This document shows positions 40,668 through 50,698 of a DNA stretch of 64,000 nt, piece after piece. Within the stretch, counting starts at the first letter, position 1; each line of letters starts with the position of its first letter. Position numbers and translations under genes: made by a program. Source of the stretch: Kutzneria kofuensis (lineage in GTDB: Bacteria; Actinomycetota; Actinomycetes; Mycobacteriales; Pseudonocardiaceae); the NCBI RefSeq assembly GCF_014203355.1, contig NZ_JACHIR010000001.1:3288038-3352037 (forward strand). The letters run 5' to 3'. The notes beneath the pieces are model-generated. The model saw only the letters and a list, made by a program, of their open reading frames with translations, was not told where the DNA came from and did no database searches.

Positions 40668-41260
40668 TGCCGACTGCTTCGAGCGGAACTCTGGTCGCGG
40701 TTCTGGCCAACCCGCCCCTGACCGATGGCAAGCGGACCCTGCGCCGGGTGACGCTTGCCGCCGAACTGCTCGGCTTCGACAACGTCGCGGTGGCGAACCT
40801 CTTCTCGGTGCCGTCACACCGGACCGGTGCCATCACTGAACTGGGGGCAGCCGAGGACGGATGGCTGGCGGCGAGAGGATCGCTGGAGACCTGCCTCGGG
40901 GCGGGGGACGGCGTCCTACTCGCGTATGGAGCCACCTCACCGTCCGGAGAGGCGCGAGTTCAGTTTCGTCAGCAGGTCGCGTGGCTTCACCACCGAATCG
41001 CCGCCGAAGATCTGCCGATCTGGCACGTCGGCGACGGGCCGAGGCATCCGTCGCGGTGGCAACGATGGACCTATCGCGCACACCCTGACGTTCCTTTCAC
41101 AGAGGCTCTGCGCGACAGTCTTGTCCTGGTTCAGGTCGATCGCGTATGGCCGGCCACTAGGTTTGAACGAGCAAGTCGCGGTGGCGAGACGCCGCTTGGT
41201 CGAGCCAACTCCAAGGCTCAGAGGGTCGAGAAGGTAGATGTACAAGCGCAAGTTGATTGA
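40667..41260 (+). CDS. DUF1643-like protein
   Basis: This 197-residue protein has ANPPLTDGKRTLRRVTLAAE followed by LLGFDNVAVANLFSVP, resembling the core of DUF1643, a family found in phage and defence contexts with no firm activity. The ATG overlaps the helicase stop (TGATG), and the 3' end overlaps the methyltransferase start by 23 bp, so it is embedded in the operon. The C-terminal third has no recognisable motif. It is the least expected member of a methylase-helicase-ATPase cluster. Confidence 0.72.
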
Positions 41261-44012
41261 GGTGGCCCTGCCGCTGGAGGCTATCAACCGGGAGTCGGCC
41301 CGCGAAAAGTCGATCCGGCATGGACACCCGTCGACCCTGCATCTGTGGTGGGCACGCCGCCCGCTCGCGGCGGCTCGGGCGGTGCTGTTCGCCCAACTTG
41401 TCGACGACCCGTCATCGCGGCCTGACGAGTTTCCGACCGAGGAACTGCAGCGCAAAGAGCGGGAGCGCCTGCACAACCTGATTGAGCGGCTCGTCGTATG
41501 GGAGAACATCCGCGACGAGAAGCTGCTGGCTGAGGCTCACGCGGAAATCCTGAAGTCCACCGACGGCAATCCTCCACCGATTCTCGACCCATTCGCCGGT
41601 GGCGGCACCATTCCCCTTGAAGCGCAACGGCTTGGACTGGAGGCACACGCCTCCGACCTCAACCCGGTCGCCGTCCTCATCAACAAGGCGCTCATCGAGA
41701 TACCGCCAAAATTTCGTGACCAGTCGCCAGTCTTCCCCGGCCTGGCCGATTCCCAGATCCGGCAGTGGCATGGCGCCGAGGGCCTCGCGGCCGACGTCCG
41801 CGCCTACGGCGCGTGGATGCGCGACGAGGCCGAGAAGCGAATCGGCCACCTCTACCCCAAAGCCGCGCTACCCGACGGCACCCAGGCCCCTGTAATAGCC
41901 TGGATCTGGGCCCGCACCGTTACCTGCCCCAACCCCGCCTGTGGTATCGAGACGCCGCTAGTCCGGTCATGGTGGCTGGGCAAGAAAAAGGGCAAGGAGG
42001 CTTACATTGTCCCCTCCGTCGTCACCGACCCCAGCCTGCCTGCTGGACGGCGAGTGAAGTTCGAGATCGGCCACGATGTGGGACGCATCCCACAAAATGT
42101 CGATCAAGGAACCGTCGGACGGACCGGTGCCACGTGTATCTCAGTCTCGTGTGAAGCACCAATAAAGCTTTCCTACATTCGTGACGAGGGTCGAGCTAAA
42201 CGGCTTCGAACCCAACTCATGGCCATCGTTGCTGAAGGAAATCGTCGGCGCAACTACGTTCCGCCAGATCAGCACCACATTGCCGCCGCCGCCGTCGCGC
42301 CCCCAGCTGACACCATTGTCGGTTCGCTTGGCTACTACCCGCGTGACCTGAAGGCACCGACCTACGGGCTCACAGAATTTACCGACCTTTTCACCAATCG
42401 CCAGCTTGTGGCGCTGACAACCTTCAGTGACCTGGTCTCCGAGGCTCGTGCCCGCGTCCTCGTCGACGGCAACTCCGCGACATACGCTGACGCTATCGCC
42501 ACTTATCTCGGAATGGCGATCAGTCGAACCATTAACAAGTCGACCTCCATCTGCTCTTGGGACAGCAGTCCCAAGATGGAAGCAGTACGTGGGCTGTTCG
42601 CTCGCCAGGCGATTCCCATGTCATGGGACTTCGCCGAAGCGAACGTCCTCGGCTCATCGTCTGGCAACTTCGCTGAAGACGTAGAGTGGGTGGCGCGGTC
42701 ACTAGAACGCCTGCCGATCAAAGGTACTTCCGGCGAGGTCAAGCAGGCCAATGCCGCTAATCGCGATTACTCGTCGCTACTCATCAACACAGACCCTCCG
42801 TATTACGACAATATCGGTTACTCGGATCTTTCCGACTTCTTCTACGTATGGCTGCGCCGTTCCCTGCGCTCGATCCATTCGGACTTGCTCGCCACGATGC
42901 TCGTGCCGAAGGCAGAGGAACTTGTTGCGAACCCCTATCGCCATGGCGGCAAGGACGGTGCGCGGGAATTCTTCGAGGGTGGCTTCCGTAGTGTATTCGC
43001 CCGCGCCAGGGAGACAGCTTTCGATGACTATCCAATCACGGTCTGGTATGCGTTCAAACAGAGCGAGGATGATGATTCCGGCGAGGCATCGACAGGTTGG
43101 GAGACGCTTCTCGAAGGGATGATCCGCTCGGGCTGGAGGATCACGGCCACATGGCCGAACCGCTCCGAGTTGGGCAACCGAATGATGGCCAAGGACATGA
43201 ATGCGCTCGCCTCCTCGATCGTCCTATCGCTCCGGCCGCGACCGGAGGGGGCACCGATGGCTGACCGCCGTGGGTTTATCGCGGCGCTGGAGGCCGAACT
43301 CCCTGACGCGCTTCGCAAGCTTCAGCAGGGACAGATTGCGCCGGTTGACTTGCCACAGGCTGCGATCGGCCCCGGAATGGCTGTGTACAGTCGCTACAGC
43401 GGGGTGATCGAAAATGACGGGTCGAAGATGACCGTCCGGTCCGCGCTGGCGCGGATCAACGAAATCCTCGACCAAGTGCTGGCCGAGCAAGAAGGGGACT
43501 TCGACGCGACGACGCGGTTTGCGATCGCGTGGTACCGACAGCACGGTTACGGCATCGGAAAGTTCGGGGACGCCGATAGTCTCGCTCGGGCGCGGAACAC
43601 CAGTGTGGTCGTGATGGACCGGGAAGCGATCTTGACTAGTCGGGCGGGCAACGTTCAGCTCCTCAAGCCGGCGGATCTGCCATCGGCGTACGACGTCCTC
43701 AAAGACAGCCACACCAGCAACTGGGAAGCACTGCACCACCTGATCAAGGTCGTGGAGCGCGATGGCATCGCTCACGCCGGTGGCTTCCTCCAGGCCGCGT
43801 TGAGCCGTCCCGACGGGGCCGTTGACGGTGATCTCGTCAAGGAACTCGCCCACTTGTTGTTCCGCATCGCCGAGGGAAATGGCTGGACCAAAGATGCGCT
43901 GAGCTTCAACAACCTCGTCACGAGCTGGCCCGAGATTTTCGAGGTAGCGCGGGCCGTGCAAAAGCCGGTCCAAGAGCAGGGCGCATTCGACTTTACTGAG
44001 GGGGACGATTGA
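41238..44012 (+). CDS. DUF1156 / COG1743-type DNA methyltransferase with zinc ribbon (DrmMI-like)
   Basis: This 924-residue protein begins with the DUF1156 signature SIRHGHPSTLHLWWARRPLA (about 25-44). It has the SAM-binding motif ILDPFAGGGTIPLEA (117-124 core), a Cys-containing segment TCPNPACGIET that may form a zinc ribbon with later Cys residues, and the catalytic DPPYYDNIGYSD near residue 519, the NPPY-type motif of N6-adenine or N4-cytosine methylases. The C-terminal third is helical and unassigned. By analogy with DISARM it would mark host DNA as self. The ATG at 41238 lies inside the previous gene, and the DUF499 gene starts one base after its stop. Confidence 0.87.
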   Translation: MYKRKLIEVALPLEAINRESAREKSIRHGHPSTLHLWWARRPLAAARAVLFAQLVDDPSSRPDEFPTEELQRKERERLHNLIERLVVWENIRDEKLLAEAHAEILKSTDGNPPPILDPFAGGGTIPLEAQRLGLEAHASDLNPVAVLINKALIEIPPKFRDQSPVFPGLADSQIRQWHGAEGLAADVRAYGAWMRDEAEKRIGHLYPKAALPDGTQAPVIAWIWARTVTCPNPACGIETPLVRSWWLGKKKGKEAYIVPSVVTDPSLPAGRRVKFEIGHDVGRIPQNVDQGTVGRTGATCISVSCEAPIKLSYIRDEGRAKRLRTQLMAIVAEGNRRRNYVPPDQHHIAAAAVAPPADTIVGSLGYYPRDLKAPTYGLTEFTDLFTNRQLVALTTFSDLVSEARARVLVDGNSATYADAIATYLGMAISRTINKSTSICSWDSSPKMEAVRGLFARQAIPMSWDFAEANVLGSSSGNFAEDVEWVARSLERLPIKGTSGEVKQANAANRDYSSLLINTDPPYYDNIGYSDLSDFFYVWLRRSLRSIHSDLLATMLVPKAEELVANPYRHGGKDGAREFFEGGFRSVFARARETAFDDYPITVWYAFKQSEDDDSGEASTGWETLLEGMIRSGWRITATWPNRSELGNRMMAKDMNALASSIVLSLRPRPEGAPMADRRGFIAALEAELPDALRKLQQGQIAPVDLPQAAIGPGMAVYSRYSGVIENDGSKMTVRSALARINEILDQVLAEQEGDFDATTRFAIAWYRQHGYGIGKFGDADSLARARNTSVVVMDREAILTSRAGNVQLLKPADLPSAYDVLKDSHTSNWEALHHLIKVVERDGIAHAGGFLQAALSRPDGAVDGDLVKELAHLLFRIAEGNGWTKDALSFNNLVTSWPEIFEVARAVQKPVQEQGAFDFTEGDD

Positions 44013-44013
44013 C

Positions 44014-47000
44014 ATGGCAGTGAGCAACCGAGACCGCATCGGCCAGATGTTCGACTTGCTGGCCCCCAAGTTGGACGCCTTCCTGTCCCAGATCCTCGAT
44101 CCACAGCTCGAGGCCGGTCGCACCTGGGTAGACATCATCACCGCGGTTGACAACAGCGACGGCAGGGAGGTCCACCGTGGTGATCCGTCGGTCCAGCTCA
44201 AGCTGATCACCCGGGACTATACTCACCGGTATCGGCGTAACTGGCGTCCGTTGAACTCCCACTTGAACCGCACGCATCTGGCTTACGCCGCGGAACTCCT
44301 ACAGGTGCGGCACACGTGGGCGCACATGAGGTCGTTCACCGATGACGACGCGTACCGGGCTCTCGACACCGCTCAGCGTTTCGCGGTCGCGATCGGCGCC
44401 GTCGACACCGGCGAGGAGATCGCGCGGATTCGGCTCAACCTTCGTCGCGTTACCGCGGACAAGGACGACAAGAAGGTCCTGAAGTCCGCGGTCGACAACC
44501 CCGAGGCATCCGGGCTCAAGCCGTGGCGTGAGGTGCTGCCACCGCACGATGATGTCGCGACCGGCAACTTTCATGCCTCCGAGTTCGCCGCCGACCTGTA
44601 CAAGGTCGCTACGGGCGGCGAGGCGGACTCGGACTACGCCGACCCCGTGGAGTTCTTCAAGCGCACCTACCTGACCGAGGGCCTACGTGACCTCATCGGC
44701 CGGGCGGTGCGCCGGCTGTCCGGTGACGACAACGCCTCGCCGGTGATCAATCTGCAGACCAACTTCGGTGGCGGCAAGACCCACTCGATGCTGTCCCTGT
44801 GGCACATCGCCGCCGGGCTCCCGGTGGGCGACTTCCCACAAGACACCCAGGAATTGCTGAGCGCCAGCGGCTATACCGGCGCAAAGGTCAACCGTGTCGC
44901 GATCGTCGGCAACCACCTCAGCCCGTCCGGCGCGACCAAGGACGACGGCACCCAGGTCAACACGATCTGGGGCGAACTCGCGTGGCAGCTCGGTGGCGCA
45001 GAGGGTTACGCGATCGTCGCCACCGCTGACACCAACCGGACACACCCCGGCAACGCTCTCCACGAGTTACTGGCGAAGTACGCCCCGGCAGTGATCCTGA
45101 TCGACGAGTGGGTCGCTTACGCCCGCTCGCTCATTGACCGTGACGATCTCGCCGGCGGCACCTTCGATGACCAATTCACCTTCGCCCAGTCGCTCACCGA
45201 GACGGCCAAGGGCACCTCAGGCGTCCTGCTCGCGATCTCCATCCCCGCCTCCGAGAGCGGCGACGACTCCGAGATCGTCGCCGGTAACGCCGAGGAGGTC
45301 GGCGGCGCCAACGGTCTCGAGGCGCTCAAGCGACTACAGAACGTTGTGCGTCGGGTCGCCGACCAGTGGCGGCCGGCGTCCTCGGACGAGGCATACCACA
45401 TCGTGAAACAACGGCTATTCAAACAACCTGACGCCGCAGCACTTGCCGCGATCGGCGCTACCGCGCGTGCCTATGTGGAGATGTACCGCAAGTACATCGA
45501 CGATTTTCCACGGGAAGCTCGGGACTCGGCGTACGAGAACCGGATCAAGCGGACCTATCCGATCCATCCGGAGCTGTTCGACACCCTGTACGAGGAGTGG
45601 TCCTCGCTAGAGCGGTTCCAGCGCACCCGTGGCGTGCTGCGGTTGATGAGTACGGTCATTCATACCCTTTGGACAGGCGAGGACGCCGCGCCCTTGATCA
45701 TGCCCTCGTCGATTCCACTCGCCACGGCGAACGTGAACGCCGAGCTGACGCAGTACCTCCAGGACTCCTGGAAAACGATCATTGACGCCGATGTGGATGG
45801 TCCCAACTCCGAACCTGCCCGCATCGACCGGGAGAAGCCTCTGTATGGCCAGCGAGCCCTGACCAAGCGCCTCGCCCGTGCGGTGTTCTTCGGTGCCGCG
45901 CCGACCATCGCCCCCGGCTCGGTCCACAAGGGGATCGGTACCCAGCGGGTCTTCCTTGGCACCGCTGTCCCCGGCGACGTGCCCGGCAACTTCCACTCCG
46001 CACTCACCCAACTTGGCGACCGGGCGACCTACTTCTACTCCGGCTCTGGCAAGTACTGGTACGACCTCCAGCCCAACATCACCCGCACCGCCAAAGATCA
46101 GGCCGAGCGCTTGCACAAGGAAGATGTCTGGGCAGAGATCAGGCGTCGGCTGCAGAGCCAGGCCCGCACTCCCGGCGACTTCGCGGGCGTACACGTGTGC
46201 CCAGAGACCAGTTCCGACATCCCCGACACAGACGAAGCCCGGCTAGTCATCCTCCACCCGAAGGTCGCCCACAAGCGCGGTACCGAGTCAGCGGCGAAGG
46301 AATTCACCCAAGAGGCGACCGAACGGCGCGGAAACGCCAACCGAACCCATCGCAACATGCTCGTCTACCTCGCGGCCGACGAGGCCCGGCTCGAAGAGCT
46401 CGACACGGCGACCCGTGACTACCTCGGCTGGCGCCATGTGCTTGACAACGAGGCAGACCTCGACCTGACCCAGAACCAGAAGAACCAAGCCGCACAGCGC
46501 CAGGCTCAGGCCGACCAGACGGTGACCGCGCGCCTGCTGCAAACCTTCACCTGGGCGCTCATCCCCGCCCAGCCCGACCCCGGAGCGCCCTTCTTCCTTC
46601 GGGAGACCAAAGTGGAAGGGCAGTCTGACGCATTGGCTGAGCGGGTCTCGCGACGCCTCGGCAACGACGGTGACCTGTCCACTCGACAAGCTGCCGCGAC
46701 GATCCGTCTGGCCCTGGGCAAAGTTCCACAAATCTGGAAAGACGGCCACGTCGCTCTGGGCTCGCTCTGGGGACTTTACAGCCAGTACCCGTACCTGCCG
46801 CGTCTGCGTGATCGCCGTGTTCTCGACGAGGGCGTGGTCGATCTGCCGATGATCTGGCAGACCGATGCCTTTGCCCTGGCGACCGGCTACGACGAGGTCG
46901 CTAACCGGTACATCGACCTCTGGACACCGGACGATGAGCGGCCCGCTCCCCCCACCTCGGATTCGCTGCTGCTCGTCCGTCCTGACGTCGCCACCCAACA

Positions 47001-47349
47001 GCGCGAGGCCGAAGTCTCTGCGGCGCCGGGAATCTCCCCTGGGTCTACCGAGAGCAGTGCCGAGAAACACTTCGAGCCGGCCCCTGACTATCCCGGCGTC
47101 TACCGCCGGAAGTTCAAGACGCGATTCTACGGCGTCAAGACTCTAAACACCGAGAAAATCGCACTGGACTTCAAGAACATCGCCGAGGAAATCATCACAC
47201 CCCTCCGAGCCGACGAGAGCACGAACCTGACTGTCCGCATCGAAATCGAAGCAACTGATACCTCCGGATTCGAGGAGGGCAAGGTGCGCACGGTCTCCGA
47301 GAACGCCCAAACCCTCAAGTTCGACCAGTCCGGTTTTGAGGAGAATTGA
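44014..47349 (+). CDS. DUF499 AAA+ ATPase with N-terminal Swt1-type HEPN domain
   Basis: This 1111-residue protein starts with a Swt1-like HEPN domain (about 1-130) in which LLQVRHTWAHMRSF carries R99-x4-H104, the Rx4-6H catalytic signature of HEPN ribonucleases. The ATPase follows: NFGGGKTHSM (Walker A, 252-258) and VILIDEWVAYA (Walker B, about 360-370). Long helical regions follow, then a C-terminal beta-rich segment. The ATG at 44014 has GGGGGAC upstream. HEPN-ATPase fusions in defence systems often act as RNase effectors gated by the ATPase; that role is inferred. It is the last gene of the rightward operon, and an IS inserted 26 bp after its stop. Confidence 0.87.
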   Translation: MAVSNRDRIGQMFDLLAPKLDAFLSQILDPQLEAGRTWVDIITAVDNSDGREVHRGDPSVQLKLITRDYTHRYRRNWRPLNSHLNRTHLAYAAELLQVRHTWAHMRSFTDDDAYRALDTAQRFAVAIGAVDTGEEIARIRLNLRRVTADKDDKKVLKSAVDNPEASGLKPWREVLPPHDDVATGNFHASEFAADLYKVATGGEADSDYADPVEFFKRTYLTEGLRDLIGRAVRRLSGDDNASPVINLQTNFGGGKTHSMLSLWHIAAGLPVGDFPQDTQELLSASGYTGAKVNRVAIVGNHLSPSGATKDDGTQVNTIWGELAWQLGGAEGYAIVATADTNRTHPGNALHELLAKYAPAVILIDEWVAYARSLIDRDDLAGGTFDDQFTFAQSLTETAKGTSGVLLAISIPASESGDDSEIVAGNAEEVGGANGLEALKRLQNVVRRVADQWRPASSDEAYHIVKQRLFKQPDAAALAAIGATARAYVEMYRKYIDDFPREARDSAYENRIKRTYPIHPELFDTLYEEWSSLERFQRTRGVLRLMSTVIHTLWTGEDAAPLIMPSSIPLATANVNAELTQYLQDSWKTIIDADVDGPNSEPARIDREKPLYGQRALTKRLARAVFFGAAPTIAPGSVHKGIGTQRVFLGTAVPGDVPGNFHSALTQLGDRATYFYSGSGKYWYDLQPNITRTAKDQAERLHKEDVWAEIRRRLQSQARTPGDFAGVHVCPETSSDIPDTDEARLVILHPKVAHKRGTESAAKEFTQEATERRGNANRTHRNMLVYLAADEARLEELDTATRDYLGWRHVLDNEADLDLTQNQKNQAAQRQAQADQTVTARLLQTFTWALIPAQPDPGAPFFLRETKVEGQSDALAERVSRRLGNDGDLSTRQAAATIRLALGKVPQIWKDGHVALGSLWGLYSQYPYLPRLRDRRVLDEGVVDLPMIWQTDAFALATGYDEVANRYIDLWTPDDERPAPPTSDSLLLVRPDVATQQREAEVSAAPGISPGSTESSAEKHFEPAPDYPGVYRRKFKTRFYGVKTLNTEKIALDFKNIAEEIITPLRADESTNLTVRIEIEATDTSGFEEGKVRTVSENAQTLKFDQSGFEEN

Positions 47350-47375
47350 GAGTTAAGCGAGAAACGAAAAAAGAC

Positions 47376-48448
47376 CTAGTGTCCCGTGATCCTGGTGTCT
47401 TTACTTGGCGCTGTTGTCGACCAGCTTCTTGACGTTGACCTGCACCAGCCTCACCTTGGCCAGGATCTCCTCGGCGGTCGCGGTCCAGACGAACGGCGTG
47501 GCGGTGGCGTTCCAGTGCGCGATGTACTCGCGGATCTGCGTGACCAGGACCTTCACCGAGCTGAACGTCCCAACCTTTGGGAGTGAAGTGAAACCGCACG
47601 TGCGGGTTGTCGGCCAGCCAGGCCATGACCTCCGGCGTGTGTGGGGCGACAGGTTGTCCAGCACCACATGCACGTCCTTGCCGGCGTGCGGCTTCACCGC
47701 CTTTTCAGGAACGCCAAGAAGTTCGCGCCGTCACGAGCCTGCGCGCACTCGCCCAACACCTGCCCGGTGCCCACGTTCAACGCGGCGAACAGGCTCTTGG
47801 TGCCATGCCGCACGTAGTCGTGAGTGCGCTTCTCGGTCGCGTCGAACGTGATCGGCAGCAGCGGCTGGGTCCGGTCCAACGCCTGAATCTGCGTCTTCTC
47901 GTCGATCGAGCACCACGGCGCCACCGGGCGGATCCAGGTACAACCCGACGATGTCGGCGACGTTCTCCGCGACCTCCGGGTCCTCGCTGATCTTGAACGT
48001 GCCCTGGCGATGCGACACCGACACCCCCTCTGTCCGGGTGATGAACCCCGCCATCTCCCGGCTCGATCAGCCAGACAGCCCAGTGCAGGCAGGCGGGCTT
48101 GTCCGGCTCAGCGCCAAGATCCGGGCCTGGACACGGGCGGTAACCTGCTCACGCCCGGCGCCGCGTGGCCGATCGAGCAGCCCGGCGAACCCGTTCGTGG
48201 CGTAGCGCGACAGCCACAGATCCACGGTCGGACGCGACACCCCAGCCAGCGCGGCGATGTCCTTCCTCTGCCGACCCTCGTTCTGCCACAACACAATCCG
48301 CGCCCGGGTCGAGACTGTCGCCGCAACGTCCGGGCTGTAGACCAGGGACTGCAACTCGGCTTCCCCCTGCGGCGTCAGCTCCACCCGGGCCGGTCAACAC
48401 CATGACCATTCCACCCCGTGTAAACTAAACAGCTTCACGGGACACTAG
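47376..48448. mobile_element. IS630-family insertion sequence, degraded
   Basis: The element is bounded by perfect inverted repeats CTAGTGTCCCGTGA (47376-47389) and its complement (48435-48448). The outer CTAG on each side fits the NTAN target and TA duplication of IS630 elements, so the IS proper runs about 47379-48445. It lies in the short gap between two convergent operons, and removing it restores a plain intergenic junction. Its transposase is broken, so it cannot move by itself. Confidence 0.85.
47401..48384 (-). pseudogene. IS630-family transposase, frameshifted and internally deleted
   Basis: Pieces of one transposase lie in successive frames: an HTH region at 48384-48067 (KDIAALAGVSRPTVDLWLSR), the first DDE Asp in CSIDEKTQIQALDR (near 47910-47860), and the second Asp in VHVVLDNLSPHTRR (near 47680-47630). 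After FTSLPKV the sequence jumps to GTFSSVKVLV, so the segment that normally carries the catalytic Glu is missing. At least two frameshifts are needed to join the parts, and this copy is inactive. Confidence 0.82.
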
Positions 48449-49443
48449 CGACAGTTGCTGCAGATGCCATCCTGAAGATCATTCTTTGGAGATTGCGCGA
48501 AGCATTCTTTGCAGGTTCCGGTCAATGACTGTCGTCGCTGGCAGTCGCATCGCCCGCATCGTGGGCAGAACGGCTTCCCGCAGTCGGGGCAGGGAAACCC
48601 TGTTGTGGCGCCGGTGAAGCCGCATCGGCAGGTGAAGGTGGTCCTCGGGCGGTCGGTTCTCTGGTGTTCCGGGCCGGTTAGGTGGAGCTTGTCGACGTTC
48701 CAGAGATCTAGCTCGGCGAGAACAGCGTACGTGCGCTTCGGAGATGCTGCGGCATTCAAGTAGAAGGTGTTCCGAGTACCCCACGGAGTGGACCAGAATG
48801 ACTTTCGGACCAGTTGCTGGCCGGGTTGCAGGCGGACCAAAGGGTGGTCGCTGGGGACGCCTTGCCCAGAACTGGGGTAGACCGCGGGGCGGTCGACCAA
48901 CCGCGCGTGAACGACCTTTTGGGTGGCACGGTCCGTGATGACGACCGCGCCTGTGCAGGTGAGACGACGGGCCAGGGCGATGGCGCATACGATTTGACTG
49001 GCCTCGGTCGTCTTGAACAGCTCGAGCAGGTGCTGCCCGGTGATCGGCCCTTTGCCGACGATCGTGTTCAGGACTTCGTCTGGCACGAGGAGCATGGCGG
49101 CGATTTCGTCGCAGAGTTTCTCGAGTTCGATGGCCGGTTCGTCCTGGTCGGCGACCCAGTTCACGGCTTCCTCGTCCTGAAGCACCAGTATGTGCCCGTA
49201 CTCGTGCAGGAGGGTGAAGTTCTCGCGGCGTGAGTCCGTGGGCGAGTACAGCACGGTGTTGTGCTCGCTGAACGACATTCCGTCGCACATCCCGTTCGCG
49301 CCACGGCGAGAAGTCAACTGCTCAACTGCGCGAACGGTGAGACCGGTCCCGGTCATCGCTTCGAAAGGTGCTCGGCGAAGTGCCTCTCGAAGCGGTGGAG
49401 GGAGTGCCCGCACCAGCCTGGTGGCCTGGCTTCTCCTTGTCAT
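48445..49443 (-). CDS. ImmA/IrrE-type metallopeptidase with C-terminal multi-zinc-ribbon tail
   Basis: This 332-residue protein has the zinc-protease motif LLHEYGHILV (80-84 core) and a downstream Glu-rich helix (ELEKLCDEIAAMLLVP) typical of ImmA/IrrE peptidases, which cleave partner repressors. Its last 65 residues are packed with Cys pairs (CRCGF, CPDCGKPFCPRCGRCDC, CKECF, CSNC), an unusual zinc-ribbon array. The ATG overlaps the XRE gene stop as ATGA. The TAG stop lies at the IS border, but the IS target duplication preserved the original stop. It ends the seven-gene ubiquitin-like operon. Confidence 0.88.
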   Translation of the reverse strand: MTRRSQATRLVRALPPPLREALRRAPFEAMTGTGLTVRAVEQLTSRRGANGMCDGMSFSEHNTVLYSPTDSRRENFTLLHEYGHILVLQDEEAVNWVADQDEPAIELEKLCDEIAAMLLVPDEVLNTIVGKGPITGQHLLELFKTTEASQIVCAIALARRLTCTGAVVITDRATQKVVHARLVDRPAVYPSSGQGVPSDHPLVRLQPGQQLVRKSFWSTPWGTRNTFYLNAAASPKRTYAVLAELDLWNVDKLHLTGPEHQRTDRPRTTFTCRCGFTGATTGFPCPDCGKPFCPRCGRCDCQRRQSLTGTCKECFAQSPKNDLQDGICSNCR

Positions 49444-50090
49444 GATCTGTCCAAAAATCCGGGGATCGACCGAAACTGGCGGAGGACGCCGAGCAATGCC
49501 TCGACCGAGCCGCCGGTGCGGTTCCGATGGGCGGCGTCGGCCAATGTGGACGAAGCGCGCTGGCGGAGCACCGCGGGCTGAACGCCGGCCTCGGCTGCCC
49601 AGTCCGAGAGAAAAGCTTGGATCCTCTGGTCGTCGAAGAGGTCGTCCATGCCACCGGTCGGCTGCACCGCGGTGAGAAGCGCATCGTCTCCGACAGAGAG
49701 CTCTTCGGCGATCGCCGTGATGAGCGCGGGGGCCAGGGCAGGACGGCCGAGCTCCCACTTAAACGCTTCCTGCATGGTCACCTCCCACCCGCGAGCGTTG
49801 AGGCGGGTGACGAGCTGACGGAGGTCCAGCCGTGACCGTTTGCGCGCGGCCGCGAGTTTGCGGCCATCGACGAGTACCCCCGGATCGGGCACGAGGCCGA
49901 GCATCAGGGCGACGGGGTCGTCGTGCCTGACGGGTTCGCGAGTTGGAGGCCCGGATCGGTCCTGCTCTTCCGCGGCCAGTTCGGCGGCGACGTTCACGGC
50001 GTCGAGCCAGGGATCCATCGCGTCGTGCATGTCCGGAGCTTGGCCGTCGTCGGTGCGTTGCCTGGAACCGTCATCAGGGTTGCCGGTCAC
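49440..50090 (-). CDS. XRE-like DNA-binding regulator
   Basis: This 216-residue protein has a disordered acidic N terminus, then an HTH-like region near 77-130 (GRKLAAARKRSRLDLRQLVT, then VTMQEAFKWELGRPALAP), and a helical C terminus. The region resembles an XRE repressor but is divergent. Its stop overlaps the ImmA/IrrE gene start and its GTG (50090) lies inside the 3' end of the sigma-like gene by 17 bp. XRE-ImmA pairs are usually repressor and activating protease, and this pairing is the best guide to its role. Confidence 0.72.
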   Translation of the reverse strand: MTGNPDDGSRQRTDDGQAPDMHDAMDPWLDAVNVAAELAAEEQDRSGPPTREPVRHDDPVALMLGLVPDPGVLVDGRKLAAARKRSRLDLRQLVTRLNARGWEVTMQEAFKWELGRPALAPALITAIAEELSVGDDALLTAVQPTGGMDDLFDDQRIQAFLSDWAAEAGVQPAVLRQRASSTLADAAHRNRTGGSVEALLGVLRQFRSIPGFLDRS

Positions 50091-50664
50091 GCGGACGATT
50101 CACCTCCTCCTTGAGCCTCTTAAGTGCTTCCTTATGCAGCTGGCTTACTCGTTGGCCGGTCAGGTTCAGCTCTTCGCCGATTTCCTTATTGGTCCGGTGG
50201 TGGGCGTGCTTAGCGATGACGATCGCACGGGAGCGCTCGTCGAGTGCGTCCAGCGCAGTCTTGGCGCGGTCTGCGCGCTCTGCCTGTTCGAGGTACTCGT
50301 CTTGCTGGAGGACGGAGTCGCCGGTCGGATCGTGCGGTACGTCGCGGTGAATCCGCGGATCACCGTCGTCGACCTCCTCATGCTGCCGCGCCAGTGCCAG
50401 GGTCTTGCAGGCGTTGCCGACCGCAACGTGCAAGTAGGCCTCCCAGTTGGACGGCCGGGGCATCCGGCCCTCCTTGCGGTAGTTCACCAGCCGCTCGAAA
50501 ACGATGCTGAGCGCCGTGCCGGCCTCGCTCCGCAACCTGAAGGGAAGCTTTCCCTCCGCGTAAGTTTTCAGGGTTCCGTGGTAGCGCGCGTAGAGCGCGC
50601 CGGGGTCGGCCACCGGGCCGTCGGTCGACCCCGGCGCCTCACCCGCTTCCTGACCAGCGCTCAC
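50074..50664 (-). CDS. Sigma-70-like factor (ECF-type)
   Basis: This 196-residue protein has a region-4 HTH (ALDALDERSRAIVIAKHAHH, then NKEIGEELNLTGQRVSQLHKEALKRL). A region-2-like helix bundle near 25-95 includes TALSIVFERLVNYRKEG and WEAYLHVAVGNACKTLALAR. The GTG at 50664 follows the E1-like stop by 34 bp, the only gap of more than a few bases in this operon. It may activate the operon's own promoter. Sigma-like genes inside ubiquitin-like operons are unexpected. Confidence 0.8.
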   Translation of the reverse strand: MSAGQEAGEAPGSTDGPVADPGALYARYHGTLKTYAEGKLPFRLRSEAGTALSIVFERLVNYRKEGRMPRPSNWEAYLHVAVGNACKTLALARQHEEVDDGDPRIHRDVPHDPTGDSVLQQDEYLEQAERADRAKTALDALDERSRAIVIAKHAHHRTNKEIGEELNLTGQRVSQLHKEALKRLKEEVNRPRDRQP

Positions 50665-50698
50665 AGCAGCAGTATGCGCCGAATGCCCGCGCGCCAGC

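Noticed and set aside
47315-47697. Independent small genes within the IS630 region
   Set aside because: They are pieces of one decayed transposase in different frames.
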